Shown here: positions 18,665 through 27,378 of the stretch, piece by piece | How positions within the stretch are numbered: the stretch's first letter is position 1 | How the letters are laid out: each line of letters opens with the position of its first letter | DNA from: DATEOR01 sp035273885 | GTDB taxonomy: Bacteria; Actinomycetota; Thermoleophilia; Gaiellales; Gaiellaceae | Assembly: GCA_035273885.1 (NCBI GenBank) | Contig: DATEOR010000007.1 | Location: forward strand, 1-63,680 | Direction of reading: 5' to 3' | DNA length: 63,680 nucleotides | Translations under genes and position numbers: made by a program | Notes under the pieces: generated by a model | What the model was told of the DNA's origin: nothing | The model's input: the letters and a program-made list of their open reading frames with translations, nothing else | The model's database searches: none

Positions 18665-20986
18665 TCAGCGCAGCTTGTCGAGGGCCTTGCCGATCGACTG
18701 CTTCCCGTGCAGAACCGGCTCGAACAGGTCGCCGTGCGTCTCGATGCGCGCCAGCGCCGCGTCCATCGTGAAGTCAAGCGGATCGAGCTTTTCGTTCACC
18801 TCGTCCCAGCGAAGCGGCGTCGAGACCGGCGCCCCTTCACGCGGCCGCACTGAGTAAACCGAAGCGATCGTCTTCCCCTCGCCGTTCTGATTCGCGTCGA
18901 TGAGGACGCCGCGCCGCTTGGACTTCGACCACTCGGTGGTCACGAGCCCGCGATGCGTCCGCTCGAGCGTCCTCGCGACGATCTCGGCGAGCTCCCTCGT
19001 ATCGGCGTAGGTATAGCGCCGCTGGATCGGGACGAGCACGTGCATCCCGTCGGAGCCGCTCGTCTTCGGCAGGCCTTCGAGGTCGAGCGCATCGAGCACC
19101 TCCTTGACGAGGAGCGCCACCTGTACGACCTCGGGGAAGCCGACGTCGGGCGAGGGATCGAGGTCGAAGAGGACGAAATCCGGCCGTTCGGGCTTGTCCA
19201 CGCGCGAGTACCAGACGTTCATGTCGATGCAGCCCATGTTCACCATCCAGAGCAGGGCGAGGTCGTCGTTCACGAGGGGGTAGGTGATCATCCGCTTCTG
19301 GCGCGACTCCCTCGAGGTCGCCCTGAACGTCCTCCGGTCGATCCATTCCGGCATGTGGGAGGGCGAGTCCTTCTGGAAGAAGAACTTGCCGTCGCGGCCG
19401 TCGGGATAGCGCTTCATCGTGAACGGCCGGTTCTTCAGGTGCGGGACGAGCGCCGGCGCGACGTCGCGGTAGTACGAGAGCAAGTCACCCTTCGTGAGCC
19501 CGCTCTCCGGGAAGAAGACCTTGTCGAGATTGGAGAGCTTCAGTGTCCGCTTCCCGCGCCGAATCTCCGTCTCGATGGGCAGCTCACGATGCACCTCTTC
19601 GGCCTCCTTGTCCTCGCGCAAGCCCTTGTAAGAGGGCGCGCGCAGCCGTTTGTCGTGTGTCCATTCCGCGAACTCGACCTCGCAGACGAGCTTCGGCTCG
19701 ACCCAGACGACGTCGTCGCGGCGCACCTTCGGCATCTTCGGGATCACGTCGAAGGGCGAGGTCTTCCGCTCGAGCGGTCGGAGCTTGCGGAGGAGCTTGT
19801 CGATCTCCTTCTCGGTGAACCCGGTGCCGACATTCCCCACGTACTCGAGACCGTTTCCCTCGTTGACGGCGAGGATCAGCGACCCCAGCCTCCCGGAGCG
19901 GCGCCCCTTCCCGCGCGTGTAGCCCGCGACGATGAACTCCTGCCGGCCGTGGGTCTTGATCTTCAGCCAGTTTCGCGACCTGCGGCCCGGCTCGTACCGT
20001 GAGCCGGCCTTCTTCGCGACGATGCCCTCGAGGTCTTGCTGCGCCGCAGCTTTCTGCAACCCCGGCCCGTCGTCGAACGCTTCCGAGAGCAGCACTGTTC
20101 GGTTACGGCGGTCGAGCAGGCCGGCAAGCTCCTCGCGCCTTTCCTCGAGCGGGCGGTCGACCACGGAGGTGCCGTCGACCTCCAGAACGTCGAAGACGTA
20201 GTAGACGATCGCGCCGTTTCCTTGCTGCATCTTGGAGAAGCTCGAGCGACCTTGTTCGTCGAGCGCGCACACCTCGCCGTCGAGCACGCAGTCCGGGGTC
20301 TTGACTGCGGACGAGAGCGCCCGCGCCACGTCCTCGAACCGCTCCGTGAGGTCGTTCCCGTTGCGGCTCACGAGCCGCGCCTCGCTTCCGCGCACGTACG
20401 CGAGCGCGCGGTAGCCGTCGAACTTGACCTCGAAGCTCCAGTCCTTCCCGGCCGGCACGTCCTCGGAGAGCGTCGCGAGCATCGGCGAGTACTCCTTCTG
20501 CTTGCCGCGGGCCTTCGGCGAGGCGTCGTCGCGCTTGCGGATCAGGAGCCAGTTCTTCTCCTCGCCGGAGAGACGTGCAGGCACCAGCGTCCACACGCCC
20601 TGCAGGCGCTCGCCGTCGAGACGGACGGTCAGGCCGCCGTCCCGCTTCTCCTCGAGGAGCTCGTAGGTGCCCGAGTCCCAGACCTCCACCGTCCCCGCGC
20701 CGTACTGCCCCTTGGGGATCTCGCCCTCGAAGCCGGCGTAGTCCAGCGGGTGGTCCTCGACGTGGACGGCGAGGTGGCGCTGGCCGGTCTCGAGCGGCAC
20801 GCCTTTGGGCACCGCCCAGGAGAGCAGGACGCCGTCACGCTCGAGGCGGAAGTCGTAGTGGAGCCGGCGCGCATCGTGGCGCTGGACGACGAAAACCGGC
20901 GCCTTCTTGCGGCCCTTGCGACCGCTGAACGGCTCCGGCGTCTTCTTCCGGTCGCGCTTGCGTTCGTAGTCTCGGAGACTCGCCAT
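18665..20986 (-). CDS. ligD: LigD, multifunctional ATP-dependent DNA ligase/polymerase (NHEJ)
   Basis: 773-residue non-homologous end-joining enzyme. Domains in order: 3'-phosphoesterase (~25-160, with H37 in RHDARRLHYDF and the GEIPKGQYGAG motif), ATP-dependent ligase (~170-450, catalytic K188 in KFDGYR) and primase-like polymerase (~490-770, KVFFPESG at its start, then DLDPSPDV with the metal aspartates). This PE-LIG-POL order is that of Pseudomonas LigD; mycobacterial LigD has POL first. No ku gene lies in the window. The ATG at 20986 is chosen because residues upstream in the open frame lack similarity. Confidence 0.94.
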   Translation of the reverse strand: MASLRDYERKRDRKKTPEPFSGRKGRKKAPVFVVQRHDARRLHYDFRLERDGVLLSWAVPKGVPLETGQRHLAVHVEDHPLDYAGFEGEIPKGQYGAGTVEVWDSGTYELLEEKRDGGLTVRLDGERLQGVWTLVPARLSGEEKNWLLIRKRDDASPKARGKQKEYSPMLATLSEDVPAGKDWSFEVKFDGYRALAYVRGSEARLVSRNGNDLTERFEDVARALSSAVKTPDCVLDGEVCALDEQGRSSFSKMQQGNGAIVYYVFDVLEVDGTSVVDRPLEERREELAGLLDRRNRTVLLSEAFDDGPGLQKAAAQQDLEGIVAKKAGSRYEPGRRSRNWLKIKTHGRQEFIVAGYTRGKGRRSGRLGSLILAVNEGNGLEYVGNVGTGFTEKEIDKLLRKLRPLERKTSPFDVIPKMPKVRRDDVVWVEPKLVCEVEFAEWTHDKRLRAPSYKGLREDKEAEEVHRELPIETEIRRGKRTLKLSNLDKVFFPESGLTKGDLLSYYRDVAPALVPHLKNRPFTMKRYPDGRDGKFFFQKDSPSHMPEWIDRRTFRATSRESRQKRMITYPLVNDDLALLWMVNMGCIDMNVWYSRVDKPERPDFVLFDLDPSPDVGFPEVVQVALLVKEVLDALDLEGLPKTSGSDGMHVLVPIQRRYTYADTRELAEIVARTLERTHRGLVTTEWSKSKRRGVLIDANQNGEGKTIASVYSVRPREGAPVSTPLRWDEVNEKLDPLDFTMDAALARIETHGDLFEPVLHGKQSIGKALDKLR

Positions 20987-21177
20987 CGGCGAATGTTTAT
21001 CCGGCTCGACCCAGGGTAGAACGTCGTCGCGAGAGGATCCTTTGCGACTTCTCTGCCGACCAGGGGGGGTTGGCACTCAAGGCCGGTGCAAACCGGCCTT
21101 GAGGCCTTGTGCAAAGGTTCCGGTTTGGGCGGGGAAAACCCTGTGGATGCTGTGGGAAACAGGGTGGAAACCCCGTT
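20987..21177. other. intergenic region between accA and ligD
   Basis: 191 bases upstream of ligD and downstream of the acc operon. It holds a strong hairpin (see terminator entry) and a second imperfect inverted repeat, CCCTGT ... ACAGGG (around 21140-21166), that contains a DnaA-box-like CTGTGGATG. No coding potential of its own is seen. The ligD promoter must lie here but no clean -10/-35 pair is evident. Confidence 0.5.
21076..21103. terminator. 11-bp hairpin after accA, possible terminator without U-tract
   Basis: CTCAAGGCCGG and its exact complement CCGGCCTTGAG are separated by a six-base loop (TGCAAA). It stands 75 bases beyond the accA stop and before ligD. Neither strand has a run of T after the stem, so if it terminates transcription it is of the non-canonical, actinobacterial stem-only type. 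Confidence 0.45.
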
Positions 21178-22131
21178 TCACTCAAGGAAAACGCCCATCC
21201 GGCGAAATTTTTCGCTCCGCTCGCGCCTTCGAGCCTCCGAATCCCGCTTTTTGACCTCGTCGAGGGCCATTCCGAGCGCCTCGCCGAGGAGCACGGCGGC
21301 GGCGTCGGGATTCTCGTGCGCACCGCCCGGCGGCTCCGGAACGACCCCGTCGACGACGCCCAGCTCGAGGCAGTGGAGGGCGTCCGGCTTGAACGCGGCG
21401 GCCGCCTTCTTCGCCTCTCCGGCGTCGCGCCAGAGGATCGCAGCGCAACCCTCGGGCGAGATGACCGAGTAGATCGCGTTTTCCTGCATGAGGACGCGGT
21501 CGGCAACCGCGATCGCGACCGCGCCTCCCGAACCGCCCTCACCGATGATGCACGACACGGTCGGAACGCCGAGCCTGAGCATGAGGAGCTGCGAACGCGC
21601 GATCCAGCCACCCTGGCCGTGCTGCTCTGCGACGACGCCCGGATAGGCGCCGGGAGTGTCGACGAGCGTGAAGACGGGGAAGCGATGCCGGTCGGCGAGC
21701 TCCATGACGCGCATCGCCTTGCGGTAGCCCTCGGGGTACGTCATCCCGAAGTTCCTGTGGGTGCGCTCGCGGATGTCACGGCCCTTCTGATGTCCGACCA
21801 GCGCAACGGTCTCCCCCTTGAAGCGGCCGATGCCGGTCACGAGCGCCGCGTCGTCCGCGAAAGAGCGGTCGCCGTGCAGCTCGATGAAGTCGTCGAAGAT
21901 CCGCTCGACGTAGTCGAGGGTGTACGGGCGGTCCTGGTGCCGCGCGAGCTCGACCGCGCGCCAGACGTCGTCCGCGCTCGGCTCCTCCGCAATGCGGTCG
22001 ATCTGGTGCTGGAGCCGGGCCATCTCGCCCGAGACGCCCACCCCGCGCAATAGCGGGAGCTCCCGGAGCCTCGCGAGTCGGTCGCGGAGCCTGAGCTGCT
22101 CGACCGTCCCTTCCGAGCTTTCAGTCGCCAT
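21178..22131 (-). CDS. accA: acetyl-CoA carboxylase carboxyltransferase subunit alpha
   Basis: 317 residues; with AccD it transfers CO2 from carboxybiotin to acetyl-CoA, giving malonyl-CoA for fatty acid synthesis. Family motifs seen: DDFIELHGDRSF, LVGHQKGRD, FGMTYPEGYRKA, DTPGAYPG and the oxyanion-hole IIGEGGSGGA. The ATG at 22131 overlaps the accD stop by 11 bases. It is the last gene of a ten-gene minus-strand operon starting with a sigma factor. The C-terminus ends in a charged helix, as in other AccA. Confidence 0.96.
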   Translation of the reverse strand: MATESSEGTVEQLRLRDRLARLRELPLLRGVGVSGEMARLQHQIDRIAEEPSADDVWRAVELARHQDRPYTLDYVERIFDDFIELHGDRSFADDAALVTGIGRFKGETVALVGHQKGRDIRERTHRNFGMTYPEGYRKAMRVMELADRHRFPVFTLVDTPGAYPGVVAEQHGQGGWIARSQLLMLRLGVPTVSCIIGEGGSGGAVAIAVADRVLMQENAIYSVISPEGCAAILWRDAGEAKKAAAAFKPDALHCLELGVVDGVVPEPPGGAHENPDAAAVLLGEALGMALDEVKKRDSEARRRERSEKFRRMGVFLE

Positions 22132-22963
22132 TCGCGAAGAGGGCGAGGACCCTGCCCAGGTAGGGCCTGAGCTCGGGCCGCGGGACGATCGCGTCGACGT
22201 GGCCGAAGCGGGCGTTCGACTCGGCGAGGCCGAAGTCTTCGGGCAGCTTCTCCCGCGTCGTCTGCTGGACGACGCGCGGGCCCGTGAAGGCGAGGAGCGC
22301 ACCGGGCTCGGCCACCGTCACGTCGCCGAGGCTCGCGAAGCTCGCGAGCACTCCCGCCGTCGTCGGGTGCGTCATCACGGAGATGAACGCCGCCGGCTTC
22401 CGATGGAGGAGGTCGACGGCCGCGACGGTCTTCGGGAGCTGCATGAGCGAGAGGATCCCTTCCTGCATGCGCGCACCGCCGGAGGCGGTCACGCAGACGA
22501 GGGGCACGTCACGTTCGGCAGCGCGCTCACACGCTCGCGCGAACTTCTCACCGACGGCGCTCCCCATCGACCCGCCCATGAAGGCGAAGTCCATGACCGC
22601 GAGCTCGCAAGGCCTGCGCTCGATGCTGGCCGCGCCGGCGATGAGCGCATCTCCGAGTCCCGTGGCCACCTCGGCCTCGGCGATCCGCTCCGTGTACGCA
22701 CGCAGGTCGAAGAAGCCGAGGGGGTCCGCCGAGCGCAGATCCTTGTCCTGCTCCTCGAAGGTGCCGCGGTCCGCGAGCTGCTCGACCCGGCGCCGCGCGC
22801 GCAGGGGGAAGTGGTGCCCGCAGTGGGGGCAGACCCAAAGGTTCTCGTCGAGCTCCTCGTCCCGGTAGTGCGAGTGGCAGCTCGGGCAGGTGTTCGGGTG
22901 CTTCCCGGGCTTCTCCGGCTCCGGCCCGCGGTGCTCGATGGAAACGTCGATCCGGCTGGCCAT
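22121..22963 (-). CDS. accD: acetyl-CoA carboxylase carboxyltransferase subunit beta
   Basis: 280 residues, partner of AccA. The N-terminal zinc ribbon has C26, C29, C45 and C48 (CPSC ... CPHC), as in proteobacterial and plastid AccD. The crotonase-like core follows, with VCVTASGGARMQEGILSLMQ and the GRPLVQQTTR-like stretch GPRVVQQTTREKLPEDFG. Separate accA and accD genes contrast with the fused AccD-type carboxyltransferases of mycobacteria and streptomycetes. accB and accC are not in this window. Confidence 0.96.
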   Translation of the reverse strand: MASRIDVSIEHRGPEPEKPGKHPNTCPSCHSHYRDEELDENLWVCPHCGHHFPLRARRRVEQLADRGTFEEQDKDLRSADPLGFFDLRAYTERIAEAEVATGLGDALIAGAASIERRPCELAVMDFAFMGGSMGSAVGEKFARACERAAERDVPLVCVTASGGARMQEGILSLMQLPKTVAAVDLLHRKPAAFISVMTHPTTAGVLASFASLGDVTVAEPGALLAFTGPRVVQQTTREKLPEDFGLAESNARFGHVDAIVPRPELRPYLGRVLALFANGD

Positions 22964-22986
22964 GAGCGGCCTATCTTAGAGGTCTC

Positions 22987-23769
22987 TCAGAGGCCGACCG
23001 CTTGGCAGAACCGGGCGAGGCCCGCGACGTTCTGGGGATCGGCGGCCAGGCCGGAGAAACCGAGCCCCGCGACGGGCTTGTGCCGCGCCAGGTCCACGAG
23101 CACCGCTTCGGCGGCTTCGGGAGTCATCCCTCCCGGCTCGGGCATGAACATCGCGACGCCACAGTCGGGCTCGAGCACGTCGCAGTCGAAAGCGACGTAG
23201 ACGGCATCGACGCCGTCGAGCGCATCGGCCACACGCTCTTCGCCGAGGCGCAAGCCGCTCTCGGCGATGAACCTCTCCTCCGGAGGATCGAGGTTGCGCG
23301 CGCCCACGAGCGCCACGTCCTCCGCGGCCACGGTGTCAGAGTCGATCAGCATCCGGAGCGGCATCCCCCACGCGTTTCCACTGGGCGACGATTCCGGGGT
23401 GTTCAGGTCGCCGTGCGCATCGAACCAGACGACGCCGAGCCTGCCGACCCGCGTGGCGAGAGCCTCGACCGCCCCCACGTGCGCGCAGCAACAGCCGCCG
23501 ACGACGAGCGGGCGCTCGGGCAGCGAGCACGCGAGCGCAAGGGTCTGCTCGGTGAGCGTGTCCTCGTCCACGACTCCGGCCTCCGGATACGGCAGCTCCA
23601 GGAACGCCGCCTCCACCATCGACTCGCCGTCCTCGCCCCAGGCTTTCGGCACACGCACGAGGCCGGCGCGGAAAGTGCGTCCGCAGGAATGGCATTCGTA
23701 CTCCCCGCCTTCGAGAGCCACCGCGGTCAGCGTCCGGCAATCGGGGCAGCGCGCCCGGAGGGTCGACAC
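22987..23769 (-). CDS. arginase-family protein with N-terminal zinc ribbon and altered active site
   Basis: 260 residues. A small zinc ribbon (C8, C11, C26, C29) is joined to a ureohydrolase fold. Arginase motifs can be traced but differ: the GGDHS loop is GGCCCAH (91-97), the DAHxD metal motif is intact (D117, H119, D121), the catalytic histidine motif SGNxHGMP reads SGNAWGMP with W134 in place of His, and SxDxDxxDP reads AFDCDVLEPD (D195, D197). Metal binding may persist, but classic arginine hydrolysis is doubtful. It sits between the HAD gene and accD in the fatty-acid operon. Function unknown. Confidence 0.8.
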   Translation of the reverse strand: MSTLRARCPDCRTLTAVALEGGEYECHSCGRTFRAGLVRVPKAWGEDGESMVEAAFLELPYPEAGVVDEDTLTEQTLALACSLPERPLVVGGCCCAHVGAVEALATRVGRLGVVWFDAHGDLNTPESSPSGNAWGMPLRMLIDSDTVAAEDVALVGARNLDPPEERFIAESGLRLGEERVADALDGVDAVYVAFDCDVLEPDCGVAMFMPEPGGMTPEAAEAVLVDLARHKPVAGLGFSGLAADPQNVAGLARFCQAVGL

Positions 23770-23772
23770 GAC

Positions 23773-24444
23773 CTAAAAGGTAGCTGGGACCAGCTCGTCC
23801 AGCACGTCCGGGAGCCGGGAGAGGTCCTTGAGCTCCGCAGCGCGCGGAAGGTCGCTCGTCTCGGCGAGGCGGTTGATCCACACCGCTTTGAGGCCCAGCT
23901 CCTCGGCCGGCTCGATGTCGTGGAAGAGACTCGCCGCCACGTGCACGTGCCGGTCGCGGTCGGCCCCGTAGCGCTCGAAGAAGCGCTCCCAGTGCCCGTG
24001 CGCCGGCTTGTAGGAGCCGGCATCGGACGCGGTGATCTGCCCGTCGATGGGGACACCGATGCGCTCGAAGGAGGCCGCCAAGAACTCAGGATCCGTGTTC
24101 GAGAGCGGGGCAAGCCTGAAGCCACGGCCGCGCAGCTCGGCGAGGGCTCCGGGAACCTCGGGGAACGGCCTCCAGGAAGGCAGAGAGTCGCCGAGCGCGC
24201 CCTCCTCACCCGGCGGGACCGAAAGCCCCTCCTCGGCGGCCAGGCGCGCAAGTGTCTCGGCGAGTACGTCGCGATACGGAATTGCGCGTCCCTCCTCCAC
24301 CTGCGGCTCGAGCTCGTGGTAGCGCTCGAGCAGGCGGTCGGCGTCCTCGTCGGGCCACAGCCGCGCGAGCTCGGTGCGGATCCCGGCCATCCAGTCGATC
24401 ATCGTGCCGTAGACATCGAACGTGACCCAGCGCTCGTCGGCCAC
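23773..24444 (-). CDS. HAD-superfamily hydrolase, haloacid dehalogenase type II-like
   Basis: 223 residues. Motif I FDVYGT (nucleophile D10), motif II LSNTD near residue 123, motif III lysine in GSYKPAHG, and a motif IV region with HVAASLFHDIEPA. The pattern resembles L-2-haloacid dehalogenase (type II) proteins, although many members act on phosphate esters. It is six bases downstream of fabF and three bases upstream of the arginase-like gene, so it is part of the fatty-acid operon, perhaps as a metabolite-repair enzyme; that role is inference. Confidence 0.85.
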   Translation of the reverse strand: MADERWVTFDVYGTMIDWMAGIRTELARLWPDEDADRLLERYHELEPQVEEGRAIPYRDVLAETLARLAAEEGLSVPPGEEGALGDSLPSWRPFPEVPGALAELRGRGFRLAPLSNTDPEFLAASFERIGVPIDGQITASDAGSYKPAHGHWERFFERYGADRDRHVHVAASLFHDIEPAEELGLKAVWINRLAETSDLPRAAELKDLSRLPDVLDELVPATF

Positions 24445-24450
24445 GGGTGT

Positions 24451-25698
24451 CTAGTCCTTGAACTTTGAGACGACGAGGCAGGCGTTGTGCCCGCCGAACC
24501 CGAAGTTGTTCGAGAGAGCGACGTCCGTCTTCCACTCGCGCGATTCGTTCGGGATGTAGTCGAGGTCGCACTCGGGATCCGGGTACTCGTAGTTGATCGT
24601 CGGCGGCACGACGTCGCGCTGCACCGCGAAGATCGACGTGATCGCCTCGATCGCGCCCGACGCGCCGAGGCAGTGCCCCGTCGCGCCCTTGGTAGACGAG
24701 ATCGGCGTCTTCCTCGCCTTCTCCTCGCCGAGGGCGACCTTGATCACGCGCGTCTCGCTCGCGTCGCCGAGCGGCGTCGAGGTCCCGTGGGCGTTGATGT
24801 AGTCGATGTCCTCCGGCCCCACGCCGGAGTCGTCCATCGCCATCTTCATCGCGCGGGCGGGATGTTGGCCCGTGGGGTCGGGCTCGGTGATGTGCTGCGC
24901 ATCCGACGAGATCCCGTAACCGCGAAGCTCGGCGTAGACCTTCGCGCCCCGCTTCCTCGCGTGCTCCAGCTCCTCGAGCACGACGATCGCGCCCGCTTCG
25001 CCCATGACGAAACCGTCGCGCTCTGCGTCGAACGGCCGGCTGGCGCGCTCGGGATCGTCGTTCCGCCGCGACAGCGCGCGCATGGCCCCGAAGCCGCCGA
25101 TGCCGACCTTCGTGATCCCAGCCTCGGTGCCGCCGGCGAGCATGACGTCGGCCCGTCCGAGTCGGATGTCGTCGAGCGCCTGCCCGATCGCCATGTTGGA
25201 AGCCGCGCACGCCGTGCACTCGGACCAGAGGGGGCCGCGCGTCCCCAGCTCCATCGAGACCCAGGCGGCGCCCATGTTCGGGATGATCGCCGGGATCGAG
25301 AAGGGGTTGACGCGATCGGGGCCGCGCGCGAGCAGCTGGTCGTAGCAGTCCTGAAAGGCCTTCAGCCCGCCGATCCCCGTCGCCACCGAGACGCCAACGC
25401 GGTCCGTCTCCGGCTCGATCTCGATCCCGGAGTCCGCCTCTGCCATGCGCGCGGCGGCGACGATCATCTGCGCGAAGCGGTCGAGCTTGCGGGCCTTCCG
25501 GTGGTCGAGCCACTTCGCCGGCTCGAAGTCCTTCAGCTCGCAAGCGAAATGGACCGCGAAATCGGAGGGGTCGAACTGCTGGATCGGCGCCGCACCGCTC
25601 TTTCCGGCGGTGAGGTTCGTCCAGAAGGTCTCTGCGTCGTTGCCGAGCGGCGTGACCGCTCCCACTCCGGTCACGACCACGCGCTTGCGTCCGTTCAT
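24451..25698 (-). CDS. fabF: beta-ketoacyl-ACP synthase II
   Basis: 415-residue condensing enzyme that elongates acyl-ACP with malonyl-ACP. The catalytic triad is C164 (TACAAS), H304 (NAHGTS) and H404 (GFGGHN), with K337 in SSTKGATGH. The frame is open much further upstream across fabG, but the ATG at 25698 gives the normal FabF start (RVVVTGVGAVTPLG). Only 20 bases separate it from the fabG stop: the acpP gene that commonly sits between fabG and fabF is missing here. Confidence 0.96.
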   Translation of the reverse strand: MNGRKRVVVTGVGAVTPLGNDAETFWTNLTAGKSGAAPIQQFDPSDFAVHFACELKDFEPAKWLDHRKARKLDRFAQMIVAAARMAEADSGIEIEPETDRVGVSVATGIGGLKAFQDCYDQLLARGPDRVNPFSIPAIIPNMGAAWVSMELGTRGPLWSECTACAASNMAIGQALDDIRLGRADVMLAGGTEAGITKVGIGGFGAMRALSRRNDDPERASRPFDAERDGFVMGEAGAIVVLEELEHARKRGAKVYAELRGYGISSDAQHITEPDPTGQHPARAMKMAMDDSGVGPEDIDYINAHGTSTPLGDASETRVIKVALGEEKARKTPISSTKGATGHCLGASGAIEAITSIFAVQRDVVPPTINYEYPDPECDLDYIPNESREWKTDVALSNNFGFGGHNACLVVSKFKD

Positions 25699-25718
25699 GC
25701 TCACGCTCGTTCCTCTCC

Positions 25719-26462
25719 CTACATCCCTAGGCCACCGTCGACGAGCAGCACCTCGCCCGTAATGAACGCGGCCTCGTCGGAACAGAGAAAGCGTACCGCA
25801 CGCGCTACATCCTCCGGCTCGCCGAGACGGCCGAGTGCCGTGTTCGAGAGGATGAGCTGGCGCATCTCCTCGGAGATGACGTCGGTGAGTGCGGTCTTGA
25901 TGTAGCCGGGCGCAATCACGTTGACGCGCACGCCGCGGGAGCCGAGCTCGCGGGCGAGCGCCTTCGACATCCCGATGATCCCGGCCTTCGACGCCGAATA
26001 GTTCGCCTGGCCCGGATTGCCGTGGAGGCCGACGACGGAGGACATGTTCACGATCGACCCTGCTCGCCGCTTCAGCATCTTGCGGGCAACCGCACGGCAC
26101 GTGTTGAACGGCCCGCGCAGGTTGGTCTCGATGACCGTCTCCCAATCCTCGTCGCTCATGCGCGCGATGAGCGTGTCGCGTGTCACGCCGGCGTTGTTGA
26201 CGAGCGCGTCGACGTCTCCGAGCTCCGACTCCACGCGCTCCACGAGTGCAACTGCCTCCTCGGGGATCGAGACGTCGGCCTGCATGGCTATTCCGCCGAC
26301 CTCGCCCGCGATCTCATCCGCGGCTGCCTGGTCGGAGCGGTAGTTGACCGCCACTTTGGCGCCCGCAGCGCCGAGCTCCCGCGAGATGGCGGCGCCGATC
26401 CCCCGCGACCCACCGGTGACGAGGACGACTTTCCCCTCGAGGGAGCAGAACTCGCTAGGCAG
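25719..26462 (-). CDS. fabG: 3-oxoacyl-ACP reductase, probable CTG start
   Basis: NADPH-dependent short-chain dehydrogenase that reduces 3-ketoacyl-ACP. The first ATG (26354) would remove the Rossmann motif TGGSRGIG, which is plainly encoded upstream. No ATG, GTG or TTG exists in frame before the motif; a CTG at 26462 does, nine bases after AGGAGA and overlapping the fabD stop by eight bases. It gives 247 residues, the usual FabG length, and puts the catalytic Ser, Tyr and Lys at 142, 155 and 159 (NMSSVVG, YSASK), four residues off E. coli numbering. NNAG is present. Confidence 0.93.
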   Translation of the reverse strand: MPSEFCSLEGKVVLVTGGSRGIGAAISRELGAAGAKVAVNYRSDQAAADEIAGEVGGIAMQADVSIPEEAVALVERVESELGDVDALVNNAGVTRDTLIARMSDEDWETVIETNLRGPFNTCRAVARKMLKRRAGSIVNMSSVVGLHGNPGQANYSASKAGIIGMSKALARELGSRGVRVNVIAPGYIKTALTDVISEEMRQLILSNTALGRLGEPEDVARAVRFLCSDEAAFITGEVLLVDGGLGM

Positions 26463-27378
26463 CGGAGAGCGTCTCCTGGAGCTTCGCGAGAGACTCGGGG
26501 TCGCCGACTGACGCCGTCCGCAGGGAGCGGTCGCACCGCCGCAGCAGCCCGCTGAGGACCTGGCCGGGCCCGATCTCGACGAACGTCGTCACGCCCTGCT
26601 GGACGAGCTCGCGTACCGCCTGGGTCCACTTCACCGGCCCCGTGAGCTGCTCGACGAGCAGGCTGCCGATCCGCTGCGCGTCCTCGACCCGCGCCGTGAC
26701 CGTGGACATGAACGGCGTCACCGGGCTCGAGAAGCTCACGCTTTCGAGCGCGGGCCGCAGGATGTCGGCTGCCCCCTCGACGAGCGGGCTGTGGAAGGCG
26801 CCGCTGACCCGGAGCTTCACCGTCTTCCGCGCACCTCGGGCGGAGGCCTCCTCGATGAGCTGGTCGACCGCCGCGTTCTCGCCGGAGACGACTACCTGGC
26901 CCGGGCAGTTGTAGTTCGCCGGCCACACGTTCTCGATCCCGGCACAGAGCTCTTCGACGATCGAGTCCTCGAGACCGAGAACCGCGGCCATCGCACCCGG
27001 ATGCCGGTCGGCGGCCTCGGCCATCGCGCGGCCGCGTTCCTGGACGAGCGCGATCGCCTCTCGATCGGCGAGCGATGCGGCAGCCGCAAGCGCCGAGTAT
27101 TCCCCGACGGAATGGCCGACGACGAAGTCGGGCTTGATGCCGACGGTCTCGACCGCTCGCAGGCACGCGAGCGAGGTTGCGACGAGCGCCGGCTGCTGGA
27201 CGTCGGTGCGCGTCAGCTTCTCGATCGGGCCCTCGAAGCAGACCTGGGCGACGTCGTAGCCGACGGCCTCGGAAGCCTCGTCGTAGACGGCACGCGCCTC
27301 GGGAAAGCGCTCGGCGAACGCGCGGCCCATGCCGACGTCCTGCGAGCCCTGGCCCGGAAAGCAAAAGGCGATCTTCAT
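26455..27378 (-). CDS. fabD: malonyl-CoA:ACP transacylase
   Basis: 307 residues; moves malonyl from CoA to acyl carrier protein to begin chain extension. The serine nucleophile is S90 in GHSVGEYSALAAA; the N-terminal FPGQGSQ and the GAFHSPLV histidine motif are present. Its ATG overlaps the fabH stop (ATGA), and its own end overlaps fabG by eight bases, so fabH-fabD-fabG are translationally linked. Confidence 0.96.
   Translation of the reverse strand: MKIAFCFPGQGSQDVGMGRAFAERFPEARAVYDEASEAVGYDVAQVCFEGPIEKLTRTDVQQPALVATSLACLRAVETVGIKPDFVVGHSVGEYSALAAAASLADREAIALVQERGRAMAEAADRHPGAMAAVLGLEDSIVEELCAGIENVWPANYNCPGQVVVSGENAAVDQLIEEASARGARKTVKLRVSGAFHSPLVEGAADILRPALESVSFSSPVTPFMSTVTARVEDAQRIGSLLVEQLTGPVKWTQAVRELVQQGVTTFVEIGPGQVLSGLLRRCDRSLRTASVGDPESLAKLQETLSAA

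Noticed and set aside
21061..21110. CRISPR-like or mobile-element repeat suggested by the strong hairpin after accA
   Set aside because: The palindrome occurs once, has no regular spacing partner and no transposase or Cas gene is nearby; a stem-only terminator is the simpler reading.
25699..26145. 149-codon extension of fabF over fabG
   Set aside because: It is fabG in the wrong frame; FabF similarity begins at the ATG at 25698.
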